Source: Chloroflexi bacterium TSY
GTDB lineage: Bacteria; Chloroflexota; Anaerolineae; Caldilineales; Caldilineaceae
Direction: 5' to 3'
Assembly: GCA_019217005.1 (NCBI GenBank)
Contig: JAHBNG010000118.1
Span: 1 to 47,270 of the forward strand
Length of the DNA: 47,270 nt
The translations under genes and the position numbers were made by a program. The notes under the pieces were generated by a model. The model searched no databases and was not told where the DNA came from. It saw only the letters and a program-made list of their open reading frames with translations. Shown one piece after another: positions 46,373-47,270 of the stretch; position 1 is the first letter of the stretch, and each line of letters begins with the position of its first letter.

Positions 46373-47254
46373 TCAATCCGCTTCTTCATCTGCACCCAGC
46401 ACGCGAATGTCCAATTCGTTGGCCGTATCATGAAAGAGTTTACTGACAGCGGGCAGATCTTCTGTGCGATTGCCCTCTGAGATGACGGGATAATCGGGCG
46501 AAAGTGCTTCCATCCGTCGAAAGAGCGTCTTAAAGTCCATCAACCCTTTACCCGGACAGCCATCTTGTAGATGCAACGTGAGCCGGTTCTCGATCCAGAT
46601 ATCTTTGGCGTGACAACTGACAATATGCTTTCCCAACACATCAAAATGATGATTGAGCGCTGCTCCTGTATCGTAAACTGTATCCAACGTGATCCAGTTG
46701 GCGGAGTCGTAGTCGCTACGCACCCAAGATGAACCGACTTCGTCTAATACTTCGCATGTGATTTCGGGTGTCTTTAGGGTGACAAGCTGGTGGCTCTCCA
46801 GGCTGAGATAGACGCCTGCTTCTTCGGCTGCGGCTGTACAATCCTTGAGCGTTTTGACCAATTGGCGTTGCGCCGTGGCTGTCCAGTTATCTGGATGCGG
46901 AAACCAAGGACCGTCTGGACTCATCGATCCTGGCCCCGTATCGATCCCACGTGCCCCCATCCAACCTGCCAACCGTAGGGCGGCCTGCACGGTTCTCACC
47001 GCATCTTGACGCAATGTTTCATCCGGCGTAACCATGTTTTGCCAGTAGCCTGTTGCTTGATAGAGCCGCAGCCCTTCGTCGGCAAGGAGAGAGCGTACAC
47101 GATCTGCCTTGGACTTGGGTGTTGTGTGCGGATCGTTCTTGCGGAATCGGGTAAAGATACCGGTAAAACCCAACTCTCGCACTCGTTTACACATGGCTGG
47201 CGTCAGCTCATCCATATCATCGGGGAGAAAACAACCACTCATACCAAATCGCAT
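46373..47254 (-). CDS. Sugar phosphate isomerase/epimerase (xylose-isomerase-like TIM barrel)
   Basis: 293 residues from ATG 47254, preceded by AGAGAGG at 8 bases; the GTG at 47263 overlaps the ribosome site and is rejected. AP-endonuclease-2-like TIM barrel: CKRVRELGFTGIFTRF, ARGIDTGPGSMSPDGPW, VYLSLESHQLVTLKTP, VRSDYDSANWITLDTVYD, VSCHAKDIWIENRLTLHLQD and SPDYPVISEGNRTEDLP. Metal-binding Glu (SLESH), Asp (SDYDSAN), His (CHAKD) and Glu (SEGN) are in place. It acts on a sugar or sugar acid. Co-directional with the SDR, probably one operon. Confidence 0.87.
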   Translation of the reverse strand: MRFGMSGCFLPDDMDELTPAMCKRVRELGFTGIFTRFRKNDPHTTPKSKADRVRSLLADEGLRLYQATGYWQNMVTPDETLRQDAVRTVQAALRLAGWMGARGIDTGPGSMSPDGPWFPHPDNWTATAQRQLVKTLKDCTAAAEEAGVYLSLESHQLVTLKTPEITCEVLDEVGSSWVRSDYDSANWITLDTVYDTGAALNHHFDVLGKHIVSCHAKDIWIENRLTLHLQDGCPGKGLMDFKTLFRRMEALSPDYPVISEGNRTEDLPAVSKLFHDTANELDIRVLGADEEAD

Positions 47255-47270
47255 AGAGTTCACCTCTCTT

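Noticed and set aside
1..47270. tRNA or rRNA genes and integrase attachment sites
   Set aside because: I saw no cloverleaf-like or rRNA-like sequence and no integrase gene; the mobile DNA here is of transposon type.

Overview
The window looks like an accessory, transposon-rich stretch of a Chloroflexota-type bacterial chromosome (Anaerolineae/Caldilineae-like). That placement is inference from gene content: giant SdrD_B/GEVED/DUF11 surface proteins, XisH/XisI, PF09820-type AAA/PD-(D/E)XK proteins, ISAzo13 and IS630 elements and a CUT1 sugar-uptake operon. No rRNA or tRNA gene is visible.

Left part (1-30.1 kb). Four very large secreted-protein genes lie in tandem on the minus strand: a partial one at 1-767, 1602-7766 (2054 aa), 11444-18562 (2372 aa) and 22714-27516 (1600 aa). 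They are built from shared parts: a signal peptide, jelly-roll/MAM-like domains, SdrD_B repeats, a Spa-like ~100-aa module, GEVED repeats and a terminal DUF11. Five copies of a ~450-510-residue propeller-like module are distributed among the three long proteins. The scaffold parts are nearly identical between genes, while the propeller modules have diverged. Upstream of each long gene lies a related 0.5-0.7 kb non-coding repeat, and each repeat holds a conserved candidate small RNA with an extended -10 box and a perfect terminator hairpin. The 2372-aa gene has lost its signal peptide: the remnant survives out of frame upstream.

This part is heavily invaded by mobile DNA. An IS630 element (7866-10554) carries an ISAzo13 copy and a 156-bp MITE inside its own transposase gene. 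A second, inverted ISAzo13 copy and another MITE sit in the third non-coding repeat. A 215-bp MITE splits an AAA/PD-(D/E)XK gene. There are also a truncated XisH next to an intact-looking XisI, a truncated REP-type tyrosine transposase beside its likely palindromic substrate, and a histidine-kinase scrap. In the best cases, removing the insert plus one target-site copy restores the host reading frame exactly.

Right part (30.1-47.3 kb). This is more ordinary metabolic territory, almost all on the minus strand: a secreted propeller-type lipoprotein; acpP (plus strand); a sugar ABC importer (two permeases and a binding lipoprotein) in an operon with a DUF4432 protein, an aldo/keto reductase, a DUF983 protein and a DUF6174 protein; an epimerase/FAH-hydrolase pair; a DUF3179 lipoprotein; an AAA ATPase gene broken by a MITE; and an SDR plus sugar isomerase pair. 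The aldo/keto reductase, SDR and FAH hydrolase resemble steps of non-phosphorylating L-fucose/6-deoxy-sugar breakdown. The lactonase and dehydratase steps are not in the window, so the substrate is inferred.
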